A DNA stretch of 64,000 nt from positions 87,541-151,540 of the forward strand of contig NZ_LHVE01000018.1 in NCBI RefSeq assembly GCF_001269655.1, written 5' to 3'. A program made the position numbers and the translations under genes. Source of the stretch: Pseudomonas thivervalensis. GTDB lineage: Bacteria > Pseudomonadota > Gammaproteobacteria > Pseudomonadales > Pseudomonadaceae. The notes below the pieces were generated by a model. That model was not told where the DNA came from and did no database searches. It worked only from the letters and a program-made list of their open reading frames with translations. Shown here in pieces: positions 26,006-35,317 of the stretch (the stretch's first letter is position 1; the number at the start of each line of letters is the position of its first letter).

Positions 26006-26722
26006 TTAAACCGTCATCGACACCACCAACGGCAATAGCACCGCCGTGGCCACGCCCATCAGACTCATCGCCAGCGCCGCAAAGGCACCCGACTCCTCGC
26101 TTTCCTGCAACGCCACCGACGTGCCCACCGCATGGGCCGCCAGCCCCAGGGCCATGCCCCGGGCCTCAGGGCTATGGACACCCAACCGAGTCAGAATACT
26201 CGGGCCGAGGATCGCCCCGAGCACCCCGGTGATCAACACGAACACCGCCGCCATGGCCGCCACGCCGCCGATCTGCTCGGCCACCAGCATGGCGATCGGC
26301 GAGGTCACCGACTTGGGCGCCATGGTCATCAGGATCATGTGCTCGGCGCCAAAGGCCCAGCCCAACACCACCGCAGAGCCCGTGGCAAACACCCCGGCTA
26401 TCACCAGCGTAGTAAAAATCGGCCAGAACAGCTGCCGGATCCGTCGCAGGTTCAAATACAGCGGCACCGCCAGGGCGACCGTCGCCGGGCCCAGCAGAAT
26501 GCTGAGGATCTCAGTGCTCTTGCGGTACTCGGCATAACCGATGCCGCAGCCGACCAGCACGCCGATCAACAGCACCATCGACATCAGCACCGGTTGCAGG
26601 AACACCCAGCGGGTCTTTTCGTACGCTGCCAGCACCAGTTGGTAAGCGCCCAGCGTAATGCCGATGCCGAACAGCGGATGGTGGATCACCGAAGTCCAGG
26701 CGCCCTGCCAGTCGAGCATCAT
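26006..26722 (-). CDS. lrgB: LrgB/CidB-family membrane protein
   Basis: 238 residues with about six membrane segments. LLGPATVALAVPLYLNL and the APKSVTSPIAM motif are hallmarks of LrgB. Members pair with CidA/LrgA holin-like proteins and affect murein hydrolase export, autolysis or pyruvate/acetate handling. Its start overlaps the end of the lrgA-like gene by four bases. Confidence 0.9.
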   Translation of the reverse strand: MMLDWQGAWTSVIHHPLFGIGITLGAYQLVLAAYEKTRWVFLQPVLMSMVLLIGVLVGCGIGYAEYRKSTEILSILLGPATVALAVPLYLNLRRIRQLFWPIFTTLVIAGVFATGSAVVLGWAFGAEHMILMTMAPKSVTSPIAMLVAEQIGGVAAMAAVFVLITGVLGAILGPSILTRLGVHSPEARGMALGLAAHAVGTSVALQESEESGAFAALAMSLMGVATAVLLPLVVSMTV

Positions 26723-27084
26723 TGGCTGTCCTCCGGGGCGGCGACGTGACGGCGGGCCAGGCGCTGCATCAGCACGCCCGTCAGCGCCACGGACAACACC
26801 AGGGACAAAGTCAACGCGCCAACGATGGCCCAGAAATCGGCGGCAATCGCCCCGGCATAGACCATCACCCCTACCGCAGGCGGCACCAGCAGCAGCGGCA
26901 GGTAACGCAGCAGACTGCCAGCGGCCAGGTTCAACGGCTCGCTGACTTCACCGCGCACCACCAGGTAACCCAGCAGCAACAGCAGGCCAATGATCGGCCC
27001 CGGCAGCACCGGCAAGAACAAATGATTGATCGCAGTGCCCAGCAATTGAAACAGCACCAGCCAGGTCAGGCCTCGTAGCAACAT
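26719..27084 (-). CDS. lrgA: CidA/LrgA-family holin-like protein
   Basis: 121 residues from the ATG at complement 27084 (MLLRGLTWLVLFQLLGTAINH). Four hydrophobic segments; LPGPIIGLLLLL and LLPLLLVPPAVGVM match the CidA/LrgA family. A longer reading to 27198 would run into the family C repeat and is rejected. First gene of an lrgA-lrgB-LON domain operon. Confidence 0.88.
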   Translation of the reverse strand: MLLRGLTWLVLFQLLGTAINHLFLPVLPGPIIGLLLLLGYLVVRGEVSEPLNLAAGSLLRYLPLLLVPPAVGVMVYAGAIAADFWAIVGALTLSLVLSVALTGVLMQRLARRHVAAPEDSQ

Positions 27085-27151
27085 CCGCTCTCTCCCCCTC
27101 CACAAACACCTATGAATCCTATCCCCGTAGAAGCTACCTGCAGGAGCCGAC

Positions 27152-27257
27152 TGTAGGAGCTGTCGAGTGCAACGAGGCTGCGATCTTTCCCCAGCCAATT
27201 GAGTCTGAAGCGAAAGATCAAAAGATCAAAAGATCGCAGCCTTCGGCAGCTCCTACA
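27152..27257. repeat. Family C intergenic palindrome
   Basis: TGTAGGAGCTGTCGAGTGCAACG begins the element and CTTCGGCAGCTCCTACA ends it; the inner part has three ATCAAAAG units. It lies upstream of lrgA and the divergent MaoC gene. Confidence 0.8.
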
Positions 27258-27426
27258 GGGAGTAACCAGGCGACACATTTAAACACGCCCGCGCTATGGT
27301 TCGGCATTCGTAAAAAGCATGGTCGATGACCTTCCCGGCGCGCCATGTTGATCTACAGTGGTTCTCCGGGGACGCAAAATCCCCGATTCAGAAAAAGTAA
27401 AACAGATGAACCCAAGGAGAGTCTCA

Positions 27427-27882
27427 ATGCCCTACGTCCCCGTTGCAGCGCTCAAAGATTATGTCGGCAAGGAACTTGGACGTTCCGAATGGCTCACCAT
27501 CGACCAGGACCGCATCAACCTGTTCGCCGAAGCCACTGGCGACTTTCAGTTCATCCACGTCGATCCGGTCAAGGCCGCGCAGACCCCGTTCGGCAGCACC
27601 ATCGCCCACGGTTTCCTGTCGCTGTCGCTGATGCCCAAGCTGATGGAAGACATCCTGATCCTGCCCGAGGGCGTGAAGATGGTCGTCAACTACGGGCTGG
27701 ACAGCGTGCGTTTCATCCAACCGGTGAAGGTCGATTCCAAGGTCCGGCTCAAGGTCGACCTGGTGGACGCCACCGAGAAAAAACCCGGCCAATGGCTGCT
27801 CAAGGCCACCGCCACCCTGGAAATCGAAGGCTCGGAAAAACCGGCCTATATCGCCGAGCCGCTGTCGCTCTGCTTCGTGTAA
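27427..27882 (+). CDS. MaoC-family (R)-hydratase-like protein
   Basis: 151 residues from the ATG at 27427 (AAGGAGAG upstream). A single hot-dog domain with the hydratase-2 signature FAEATGDFQFIHVD...GSTIAHGFLSLSLMP, including the Asp and His catalytic pair. Likely an enoyl-CoA hydratase; the physiological substrate cannot be told from sequence. Stand-alone gene. Confidence 0.88.
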   Translation: MPYVPVAALKDYVGKELGRSEWLTIDQDRINLFAEATGDFQFIHVDPVKAAQTPFGSTIAHGFLSLSLMPKLMEDILILPEGVKMVVNYGLDSVRFIQPVKVDSKVRLKVDLVDATEKKPGQWLLKATATLEIEGSEKPAYIAEPLSLCFV

Positions 27883-27984
27883 ACCTGCGCACATGCGAAA
27901 CCGTCCAGGCAGTTTCGCATCGCTTCTCTATATCCAGGAGCCAAAGCTGCGGCATACTCGTGGCCTGATGACCTGGATCCCGTT

Positions 27985-29703
27985 ATGCGCTTACTCGTCC
28001 CACTGACCCTGACCCTGTTGCTCACCGCCTGTGGCGACGGCGAATCGCCGCTGCCTCCCGACGCGCGCCTGCCCGACGGCGGCCGTTATCGCGGCGACCT
28101 GGTGGATGGGCTGCTGCAAGGCCAGGGGCGCATCGACTACCCCAACGGCAGCTGGTACGCCGGGCAGTTCGACAAGGGCCAATGGCACGGCACCGGGGAA
28201 TGGCATGGCAGCAACGGCGAGGTCTATCGCGGCCAGTTCCACCAGGGTCTGTTCCATGGCCAGGGCAGCCTGACCACACCCACCAGCAGCTACACCGGCG
28301 GCTTCAAGCTGGGGCGCCGGGACGGTGAGGGGACGCTCAAGGAAAACGGCATGACCTACCGGGGCGAGTTCAAGGCCGACCGCTATTCCGGCCTCGGACG
28401 CCTGGAACTCGACGACGGCAGCCAATACCAAGGCCCCTTCGTCAACGGCAAGCCCAACGGCGAAGGCCAGCGCTTCGACGCCAGCGGCAACCAGTTCACC
28501 GGGCACTTTGTCGATGGGCAGTTGCAGGGCAAGGGCACCTTCAACAGCGCCGAGGGCGATGTCTACATCGGCGGTTTCCGGAACAACCAGCTCAACGGCC
28601 GCGGTCGCTACGAAAATGCCGACGGCGATGTCTGGACCGGCCAGTTCAAGGATGGCGCACTGACCGGCCGGGGCGAACTGATCGGCGCCGACGGCAGCCA
28701 CTACCTCGGTCAATTCAATGATTGGCGCTTTACCGGCGAAGGTCGCCTGAACCTGCCCGACGGCAGTTTCTACATCGGCCAGTTCGAGGGCGACAGCTAC
28801 CACGGGCGCGGCACCCTGGTGCTGACCGATGGCACTGTGCAAAGCGGCACCTGGGCCAACGGCCAGCGGGTGCGCGACGCGGACGGCAGGTTGTTGCCGG
28901 ATGTGCTTGAACGCGGCATCCTCGCCCAGGGTCGCCTGCTGGAAGATGCCCTGGCCAACATTCCGGCTTCGACCCCGGCGGTGGAACTGTACAGCCTGAC
29001 CCTGGGCGGCGACGGCAAGCAAAGCGTGTTCCTGCGCGAATCCGACTATGTCGCCAACATGCTCGCCAGCCGTTTCGGCGCGTTCGGGCAGATCCGCCTG
29101 GTGAACCACCGCGATCACCTCGGCGACCGGCCCATGGCCAGCCGCGAGAGCCTGCGCCGCGCCGCCGCGACCCTGGCCGAACGCAGCGGCCCGGAAGACC
29201 TGATTTTCATCTACCTGACCAGTCACGGCACCAGCGACCATGAACTGGTGCTCGACCAGCCACGCATGGAACTGGCCGACCTGCCCGCCGACGAACTGGC
29301 CGTGGTCCTGGCACCGCTGAAGAACCGCGACAAGATCGTAGTGATCTCGGCCTGTTATTCCGGCGGTTTCATCCCGGCGCTCAAGGATGAACGCACCCTG
29401 ATCATGACCGCTTCACGGGCCGACCGGGTGTCCTTCGGCTGCTCCGAGGAAGCCAACTTCACCTACTTCGGCGATGCGCTGTTCGCCCAGGCCTTGAACC
29501 AGACCGACGATCTTGAGCAGGCCTTCAAGCGCGCCAAGGCCACCGTGGCCGAACGCGAACAGGCGGACAATTTCGAAGCCTCCGAACCGCAGATGTGGGC
29601 GCCCAGGACGGTCCTTTCCCACTGGCAACTGCTGCGCAAACAACAAGCACGTAAAGCATTGCAAAGTGCGGCATTGAACGACGAGGCGACAAAGAGCAAC
29701 TAA
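27985..29703 (+). CDS. MORN-repeat lipoprotein with C13 (legumain-like) peptidase domain
   Basis: 572 residues. A lipoprotein signal ends in LLTAC (Cys16). Residues 35-285 are eleven 22-23-residue MORN repeats (pattern YxGxFxxGxxxGxGxxxxxxG), plus a partial twelfth. A linker (about 295-335) leads to a caspase/legumain-type domain with catalytic His414 in LTSHGTSDHE and Cys457 in VISACYSGGF. Predicted periplasmic and membrane-anchored. Bacterial C13 proteins are poorly characterised; the MORN array may bind lipid, membrane or peptidoglycan (inference). It stands alone between the MaoC gene and the NAD(P)-binding protein gene. Confidence 0.88.
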   Translation: MRLLVPLTLTLLLTACGDGESPLPPDARLPDGGRYRGDLVDGLLQGQGRIDYPNGSWYAGQFDKGQWHGTGEWHGSNGEVYRGQFHQGLFHGQGSLTTPTSSYTGGFKLGRRDGEGTLKENGMTYRGEFKADRYSGLGRLELDDGSQYQGPFVNGKPNGEGQRFDASGNQFTGHFVDGQLQGKGTFNSAEGDVYIGGFRNNQLNGRGRYENADGDVWTGQFKDGALTGRGELIGADGSHYLGQFNDWRFTGEGRLNLPDGSFYIGQFEGDSYHGRGTLVLTDGTVQSGTWANGQRVRDADGRLLPDVLERGILAQGRLLEDALANIPASTPAVELYSLTLGGDGKQSVFLRESDYVANMLASRFGAFGQIRLVNHRDHLGDRPMASRESLRRAAATLAERSGPEDLIFIYLTSHGTSDHELVLDQPRMELADLPADELAVVLAPLKNRDKIVVISACYSGGFIPALKDERTLIMTASRADRVSFGCSEEANFTYFGDALFAQALNQTDDLEQAFKRAKATVAEREQADNFEASEPQMWAPRTVLSHWQLLRKQQARKALQSAALNDEATKSN

Positions 29704-29730
29704 GCTGAACCGTATCAAGGGGGAAACACT

Positions 29731-30372
29731 ATGTACTTGACGCCTCAGCATGTTTTGCTCGCCGGTGCGACCGGACTGACCGGGGAACACCTACTGGACC
29801 GGCTGCTCAACGAGCCGACCATCACCCGGGTATTGGCGCCTTCACGCCGGCCACTGGCCGAGCATCCACACTTGGAAAACCCGGTTGGGGAGCCGGCCCA
29901 AGTTCTGCCTCAACTCAGCGGCCAGGTCGACATCGCCTTTTGCTGCCTCGGCACCACCATCAAGAAAGCCGGCTCCGAGCAAGCCTTTCGCGCGGTGGAC
30001 CTGGACTTGGTGGTGGCGTTTGCCAAGCGCGCCCGGGAACTGGGCGCACGGCACCTGGTGGTGATCAGTGCGCTGGGGGCCGACCCCAAGTCATCGATCT
30101 TCTACAACCGGGTCAAAGGTGAAATGGAGGCGGCGCTCAAGGCCCAGGGCTGGCCGCAACTGACCATCTGCCGCCCGTCCCTGCTGCTGGGCGACCGCGT
30201 CGAACCGCGCCTGGCCGAACAACTGGCCGGGCCGTTGTCGAAGCTGATCCCTGGCAAATACCACGGCATCGAAGCCTGCCAACTGGCCCGAGCCATGTGG
30301 CGTCTGGCGCTGGAGGAACAGGACGGGGTGCGGGTGGTGGAGTCGGATGAGTTGCGTAAGCTTGGCAAATAG
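29731..30372 (+). CDS. NAD(P)-binding Rossmann-fold protein
   Basis: 213 residues. N-terminal dinucleotide-binding motif LLAGATGLTGEHLLDRLL, then AFCCLGTTIKKAGSEQAFRAVDLDLV and the GARHLVVISALGADPKSSIFYNRVKGEME segment with a YxxxK-like pair. It resembles the atypical SDR/HTATIP2-like group seen in pseudomonads. Substrate unknown. It starts 27 bases after the MORN-C13 gene and could be co-transcribed. Confidence 0.85.
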   Translation: MYLTPQHVLLAGATGLTGEHLLDRLLNEPTITRVLAPSRRPLAEHPHLENPVGEPAQVLPQLSGQVDIAFCCLGTTIKKAGSEQAFRAVDLDLVVAFAKRARELGARHLVVISALGADPKSSIFYNRVKGEMEAALKAQGWPQLTICRPSLLLGDRVEPRLAEQLAGPLSKLIPGKYHGIEACQLARAMWRLALEEQDGVRVVESDELRKLGK

Positions 30373-30398
30373 TCATGTGGCGCCTGAGCGGGCGCCCT

Positions 30399-30560
30399 GT
30401 AGGAGCTGCCGAAGGCTGCGATCTTTTGATCTTTCGCTTGGAACTCAAGTGGCTGGGGAAGATCGCAGCCTCGTTCCACTCGACAGCTCCTACACAGCTC
30501 CTACACAGCGTCTACACAGACTCCATGCGCAGCCCAGCGGGAGCAAGCTCCCTCGCCACA
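30399..30560. repeat. Family C palindrome followed by a half family A unit
   Basis: The family C element spans 30399-30494, then repeated CAGCTCCTACA fragments, then the right half of a family A element (AGCCCAGCGGGAGCAAGCTC, ending at 30560). The left half of family A is absent. Confidence 0.75.
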
Positions 30561-30576
30561 GGTTCTATGGTGTTCG

Positions 30577-30861
30577 CTACATCCCGCCCGTAGCCTGGAA
30601 CCCTACCCCTATCGCCGTGAACAACGACAACGGCAACAACAAGGTATCCAACAGCGCACTCCCCGGCAGGTCCACGCCCGGGTAACTCGGCGCCTCGGCC
30701 CCAAAGCGGTCCTTGGCGCAGCAACCACCGTTGAGCGCGTACAGATCCAGCCGCGTGCCCGCGTACACTACCGGCGCACCCGGCTTGGCGGCGTCGAGGG
30801 TGCGGGCGGTGGCGCAGCCGGTCAGTTGCAGGGCCAGCAGCACGATCAGCAGCTTATTCAT
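30577..30861 (-). CDS. YceK/YidQ-family small lipoprotein
   Basis: 94 residues starting MNKLLIVLLALQLTGCATAR, with lipobox LTGC. YAGTRLDLYALNGG and the C-terminal hydrophobic SALLDTLLLPLSLFTAIG are typical of YceK/YidQ lipoproteins. Function unknown. The start overlaps the ubiX end by eight bases, so it is probably in the mpl-ubiX transcript. Confidence 0.85.
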   Translation of the reverse strand: MNKLLIVLLALQLTGCATARTLDAAKPGAPVVYAGTRLDLYALNGGCCAKDRFGAEAPSYPGVDLPGSALLDTLLLPLSLFTAIGVGFQATGGM

Positions 30862-31486
30862 CACTGCTCAAATGATGCTCGCCCCAACGCGGCAACATGT
30901 CCTGGGGGATGTTCAGCAGATTGAGGATCCGCGCGACCACGAAGTCGATCAGGTCATCGATGGTCTGCGGCTGGTGATAGAAACCCGGCGACGCCGGCAG
31001 GATGGTCACGCCCAGGTTCGACAGCTTGAGCATGTGCTCCAGGTGAATGCTCGAATACGGCGCTTCCCGCGGCACCAAAATCAACTGACGGCGCTCCTTG
31101 AGCGTAACGTCCGCCGCCCGTTCGATCAGGTTATTGCAGGCCCCGGTGGCAATCGCCGACAGCGTCCCGGTGGAGCACGGCACCACCACCATCGCGGCCG
31201 GCGCGCCGGAGCCCGAGGCCACCGGCGACATCCAGTCCTCCTTGCCATACACACGAATCTGCCCCGCCGCCGCACCGGTGTATTCGGTGAGGAAGGCCTG
31301 CATCATCTGGGTCTTGGCCGGCAGGGTCACGTCGGTCTCGGTGGCCATCACCAGTTGCGCGGCCTTGGAGATGAGGAAGTGCACCTCGCGGTCTTCGCGC
31401 ACCAGGCAATCGAGCAGGCGCAAGCCGTACTGGGCGCCGGACGCACCGGTCATCGCCAGCGTGATGCGTTCCGGGCCGTTGCTCAT
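30854..31486 (-). CDS. ubiX: flavin prenyltransferase UbiX
   Basis: Makes prenylated FMN for UbiD decarboxylases in ubiquinone synthesis. 210 residues from MSNGPERITLAMTGASGAQYGLRLLD. Family motifs: TGASGAQYG, VVVPCSTGTLSAIATGACNNLIERAADVTLKERR and PASPGFYHQPQTIDDLIDFV. ATGA overlap with mpl indicates coupling. Confidence 0.95.
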   Translation of the reverse strand: MSNGPERITLAMTGASGAQYGLRLLDCLVREDREVHFLISKAAQLVMATETDVTLPAKTQMMQAFLTEYTGAAAGQIRVYGKEDWMSPVASGSGAPAAMVVVPCSTGTLSAIATGACNNLIERAADVTLKERRQLILVPREAPYSSIHLEHMLKLSNLGVTILPASPGFYHQPQTIDDLIDFVVARILNLLNIPQDMLPRWGEHHLSSDE

Positions 31487-32832
31487 TTCAGCGCCTCGGC
31501 GAGTTTGCCGTGCAGGCCGCCGAAGCCGCCGTTGCTCATGATCACCACGTGGGTGCCGGGCTGGGCCTGGCTTTTCACGCGCTCGATGATGCCTTCCAGG
31601 GAATCGCTGACAATCGACGGCACCGTGCACAACGCGGCGGTGGCACCGAGGTCCCAGCCGAGGTTGGCCGGCGCGTACCAGATCACCTGGTCGGCATCGA
31701 CCACGCTTTCCGGCAGGCCGTCACGGTGGGCGCCGAGCTTCATGGAATTGGAGCGCGGCTCGATGATCGCCACCAGTGGCGCGTCACCGATGCGCTTGCG
31801 CAAACCGTCGAGGGTGGTGGCGATGGCAGTCGGGTGGTGTGCGAAGTCGTCATAAATGGTGATGCCGTTGACCTCGGCGACTTTCTCCATCCGCCGCTTC
31901 ACGCTCTTGAACGCGCTCAACGCGGCGATGCCCATGGACGGCACCACGCCGACATGACGGGCCGCCGCGAGGGTGGCCAAGGCGTTGGCGACGTTGTGCT
32001 GGCCGGTCATGTCCCACTCGACCACGCCCTGGGACTGGCCTTCGAACATGACTTCGAACTGCGAACCGTCATCCTTGAGCAATTTCACCTGCCATTGGCC
32101 GCCCGCGCCGGTGGTTTGCACCGGGGTCCAGCAGCCCATTTCGATGACGCGCTGCAACGCCGGTTCAGTGGTCGGATGGATCACCAGGCCTTCGCTGGGG
32201 ATGGTGCGCACCAAATGGTGGAACTGCCGCTCGATGGCCGGTAGATCGGGGAAGATGTCGGCATGATCGAACTCAAGATTGTTGAGGATCGCCGTGCGTG
32301 GACGGTAGTGGACAAATTTCGAGCGCTTATCGAAAAACGCGCTGTCGTATTCGTCGGCCTCGATCACGAAGAACGGCGTACCGCCCAGGCGCGCCGACAC
32401 CGAGAAATTCTGCGGCACGCCACCGATCAGGAAACCTGGGCTCATGCCGGCGTGCTCCAGGACCCAGGCGAGCATGCTGCTGGTGGTGGTCTTGCCGTGG
32501 GTACCGGCCACGGCCAGGACCCAACGGCCCTGCAACACATGATCGGCCAGCCACTGCGGCCCGGACACGTACGGCAGGCCTTTGTTGAGCACGTACTCCA
32601 CCGCCGGGTTGCCACGGGACATGGCGTTGCCGATGACCACCAGGTCCGGCGCCGGGTCCAGTTGCGCCGGATCATAGCCTTGGGTCAGTTCGATGCCCTG
32701 GGCTTCCAGCTGCGTGCTCATCGGCGGGTAGACGTTGGCGTCGGAACCGGTCACATGATGGCCCAGCTCCTTGGCCAGGACCGCCATCGAACCCATGAAA
32801 GTGCCGCAAATACCGAGAATATGGATGTGCAT
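31483..32832 (-). CDS. mpl: UDP-MurNAc:L-Ala-gamma-D-Glu-meso-DAP ligase
   Basis: Murein-recycling ligase that re-attaches tripeptide to UDP-MurNAc. 449 residues from MHIHILGICGTFMGSMAVLAKELGH. The Mur ligase P-loop VAGTHGKTTTSSMLAW is followed by EADEYDSAFFDKRSKFVHY, typical of Mpl. Part of an mpl-ubiX-lipoprotein operon. Confidence 0.95.
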   Translation of the reverse strand: MHIHILGICGTFMGSMAVLAKELGHHVTGSDANVYPPMSTQLEAQGIELTQGYDPAQLDPAPDLVVIGNAMSRGNPAVEYVLNKGLPYVSGPQWLADHVLQGRWVLAVAGTHGKTTTSSMLAWVLEHAGMSPGFLIGGVPQNFSVSARLGGTPFFVIEADEYDSAFFDKRSKFVHYRPRTAILNNLEFDHADIFPDLPAIERQFHHLVRTIPSEGLVIHPTTEPALQRVIEMGCWTPVQTTGAGGQWQVKLLKDDGSQFEVMFEGQSQGVVEWDMTGQHNVANALATLAAARHVGVVPSMGIAALSAFKSVKRRMEKVAEVNGITIYDDFAHHPTAIATTLDGLRKRIGDAPLVAIIEPRSNSMKLGAHRDGLPESVVDADQVIWYAPANLGWDLGATAALCTVPSIVSDSLEGIIERVKSQAQPGTHVVIMSNGGFGGLHGKLAEALK

Positions 32833-32938
32833 AGTCGACCTCGTAAACATGGCCGCAGGTTAGCGTAGGGAGGGGAAAATCGCACCTTGTGTTTAGCCTT
32901 CACACCGCTCCCACAAATGAATGTGCAACCCGGCTGTT

Positions 32939-33050
32939 GTGGCGAGGGAGCTTGCTCCCGCTCGACTGCGCAGCAGTCGCCTTCGGTTTCAGGGTGGAAA
33001 AAAGCTTGGGGCTGCTGCGCAGCCCAGCGGGAGCAAGCTCCCTCGCCACA
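32939..33050. repeat. Family A palindrome pair
   Basis: GTGGCGAGGGAGCTTGCTCC to GGAGCAAGCTCCCTCGCCAC, with inner ACTGCGCAGCAGT and GGCTGCTGCGCAGCC palindromes. Confidence 0.85.
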
Positions 33051-33067
33051 AAAGCAGCCAGTTGCCA

Positions 33068-33130
33068 AGCAGTCAGCAGTCAGCAGTCAGCAGTCAGCAG
33101 TCAGCAGTCAGCAGTCAGCAGTCAGCAGTC
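33068..33130. repeat. AGCAGTC tandem repeat, nine perfect copies
   Basis: Nine uninterrupted 7-base AGCAGTC units end 15 bases before the eatR-like stop codon. No spacers exist, so this is a simple tandem repeat, not CRISPR. The region could vary in copy number. Confidence 0.95.
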
Positions 33131-33144
33131 CAAGTATCAGTGGT

Positions 33145-35052
33145 TCAGCGGGCAATCGCGTGCTTGCGCAGCTTGCGGTAAAGGGTATTGCGGCTGATCC
33201 CCAGTTGTTCCGCCGTGTGGGTCATGTGCCAGCGCTGGCGCTCCAGCGCATCGAGCAATACCAGGCGCTCGGCATCCGCCAGAGGCCGCTCCGCCACCGT
33301 TTCAACCAGCGCAATCGACGGACGCTGGCGGATCATCGCCGGCAAGTCCTCCAGCCCGATCCGCCCGCCATCGCACAGCGCGGCAAGGGTCCGCAGCACA
33401 TTGCGCAATTGCCGCACGTTGCCCGGCCAGTCAAACCCCAGCAACGCCTGGCGCGCCGGTTCGTCGATGAACACCGTCTCGACGCCGCTCTCTTCAGCCA
33501 ACAGGAAATCCAGCAACTGCGACTTGTCACTGCGCTCGCGCAACGCCGGCAACGGGATTTCCAAACCATTGAGGCGGTAGTACAAATCTTCGCGAAAACT
33601 GCCGTCCCGAACCCGGTCGAGCAATTGCCGGTGGGTGGCGCTGATGATGCGCACGTTCACCGGCTCCGGTTCGCCGCCGATAGGCACCACCTGGCGATCT
33701 TCCAACACCCGCAGCAAACGGGTCTGCAAGGCCAGGGGCATGTCGCCGATTTCATCGAGGAACAGCGTGCCGCCGTCGGCCTGTTGCAGCTTGCCGCGCA
33801 TGCCCTCCTTGCGCGCGCCGGTAAAACTGCCGCCGCGATAACCGAACAGCTCGCTCTCGATCAGGCTTTCCGGAATGGCCGCGCAGTTGAGGGCGACGAA
33901 ATGTTTCCCGGCGCGCTGGCTGGCGTGGTGCACAGCCTTGGCAAACGCCTCCTTGCCGGAGCCGGTTTCCCCATGGATCAACAACGGCACATCGCGCTCG
34001 AACACCCGCAGCGCCTTGCGGAAATGCTCCTGCAACGCCGCATCCCCCAGGCAAATGCCCGGCAGCCGCGCGGGCTCGATGGCCTTGAGCAACGGCGCGA
34101 CCGGCACCGGCACGCTGCGCGGCTGCCCGCGCAACACGGCGAACAAATGCCGGCCGTCACGGGTGCGCAGCGGCCAACTGGCGCTGGCCTGGGCACTGGC
34201 ACGGCCCAGCAACTCGTCCAGTGAACAGTCGAAAAAGTCCTCGACCCGCTGACCGAGCAGGCCGCCACGGATATGCCCCAAGAGATTGAGCGCGCTCTGA
34301 TTGACTGCACAGATCCGCCCTTCGCCGTCGAAGGCCATCAAGCCTTCGCTGAACAGCCCCACGGACTCGGCCTGCAAGTGGAAACGCAGCAGCCATTGAT
34401 TGTCGAAGCAACGCAGGAAATAACAGCTCTCGATCATCTTCGCCGAAAGATTGACCAGGGCCATGGTGTGGAATTGGCTCTGGCGCGACACGTCCGGCCG
34501 GGCCGAAGACACGTCGAGCACCGCCAGCAATTCGCCCTGGGGATCGAAGACCGGGCTGGCCGAGCAGGTCAGGCCCGTGTGACGGCCGCGAAAGTGTTCT
34601 TCCTGGTGGATGGTCAAGGCCTGGCGTTCCACCAGGCAGGTGCCGATGCCGTTGGTGCCTTCGCAGGCTTCGCTCCAGTCGGCGCCGAGCCAGAGGCCGG
34701 CCCGTTCGAAAATCTTCCGCTCGCTGGGGGCGGTGACGCAGTTGAGGATCACGCCCCGGGCGTCGGTGAGCAGCACCGCGTGGCCGGCGCCGGACAATTG
34801 CTGGTGCAGGCTGGTCATTTCATTGCCGGCGATGTGCAACACCTGCTGCAAGCGCTCGCGGCTCTCCAGCACCCGACCATGCTCGAGCACCGTCGGCGCC
34901 AGGTTCTGGGCCGGGTCGAGGTGATAGTCCTCGAGGCAGCGCAGCCAGGAACGGGCAATCGACGGATCGCTGCCAGGCCCCTGCAAATGGGCCTTGCCCT
35001 GGGTGACCGTCAGGACTTGCTGGGCATGGCGACTCAAATGGTTGCTGTGCAT
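33145..35052 (-). CDS. eatR: sigma-54-dependent activator, AcoR/EatR type
   Basis: 635 residues. An N-terminal GAF-containing sensor region (about 60-210) and a PAS-like segment (about 235-300, SEGLMAFDGEGRICAVNQSALNLLG) precede an AAA+ domain: Walker A GETGSGKEAFAKAVH, the sigma-54 contact loop as GSFTGA, Walker B GGTLFLDEIGD. A Fis-type HTH ends the protein (HTAEQLGISRNTLYRKLRK). Divergent from the aldehyde dehydrogenase and eat-eutBC genes, as P. aeruginosa EatR, which activates ethanolamine catabolism with RpoN. Assignment to EatR rests on context. Confidence 0.85.
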   Translation of the reverse strand: MHSNHLSRHAQQVLTVTQGKAHLQGPGSDPSIARSWLRCLEDYHLDPAQNLAPTVLEHGRVLESRERLQQVLHIAGNEMTSLHQQLSGAGHAVLLTDARGVILNCVTAPSERKIFERAGLWLGADWSEACEGTNGIGTCLVERQALTIHQEEHFRGRHTGLTCSASPVFDPQGELLAVLDVSSARPDVSRQSQFHTMALVNLSAKMIESCYFLRCFDNQWLLRFHLQAESVGLFSEGLMAFDGEGRICAVNQSALNLLGHIRGGLLGQRVEDFFDCSLDELLGRASAQASASWPLRTRDGRHLFAVLRGQPRSVPVPVAPLLKAIEPARLPGICLGDAALQEHFRKALRVFERDVPLLIHGETGSGKEAFAKAVHHASQRAGKHFVALNCAAIPESLIESELFGYRGGSFTGARKEGMRGKLQQADGGTLFLDEIGDMPLALQTRLLRVLEDRQVVPIGGEPEPVNVRIISATHRQLLDRVRDGSFREDLYYRLNGLEIPLPALRERSDKSQLLDFLLAEESGVETVFIDEPARQALLGFDWPGNVRQLRNVLRTLAALCDGGRIGLEDLPAMIRQRPSIALVETVAERPLADAERLVLLDALERQRWHMTHTAEQLGISRNTLYRKLRKHAIAR

Positions 35053-35110
35053 TTCTTATTGTTCTCCCGAAGGTAGCGGCCTTGCTGGGGTAACAGCCAT
35101 GAACTCGCTC

Positions 35111-35216
35111 TGTAGGAGCTGTCGAGTGCAACGAGGCTGCGATCTTTCCACTGACGGTTGAGTCACGAGTGAACGATCAAAAGATCGCAGCCTCGTTGCA
35201 CTCGACAGCTCCTACA
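35111..35216. repeat. Family C intergenic palindrome
   Basis: TGTAGGAGCTGTCGAGTGCA to TGCACTCGACAGCTCCTACA; the outer arms are perfect inverses over 20 bases. Confidence 0.85.
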
Positions 35217-35317
35217 CAGCGCCTACACAGCGCCTACCCCGCCAGCTTCGCATCGAGGCCCAGCATCCTCCAGCCCTTCGACCTTTGCAATGCTGGCGCG
35301 ACCTGCCAGTCACAGAC

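Larger units (their letters stand above)
32833..33144. other. mpl-eatR intergenic region
   Basis: About 310 bases occupied mainly by a family A palindrome and a tandem 7-mer repeat; no gene is visible. Confidence 0.6.

Noticed and set aside
33068..33130. Possible CRISPR array
   Set aside because: Units are 7 bases long with no spacers; it is a simple tandem repeat.
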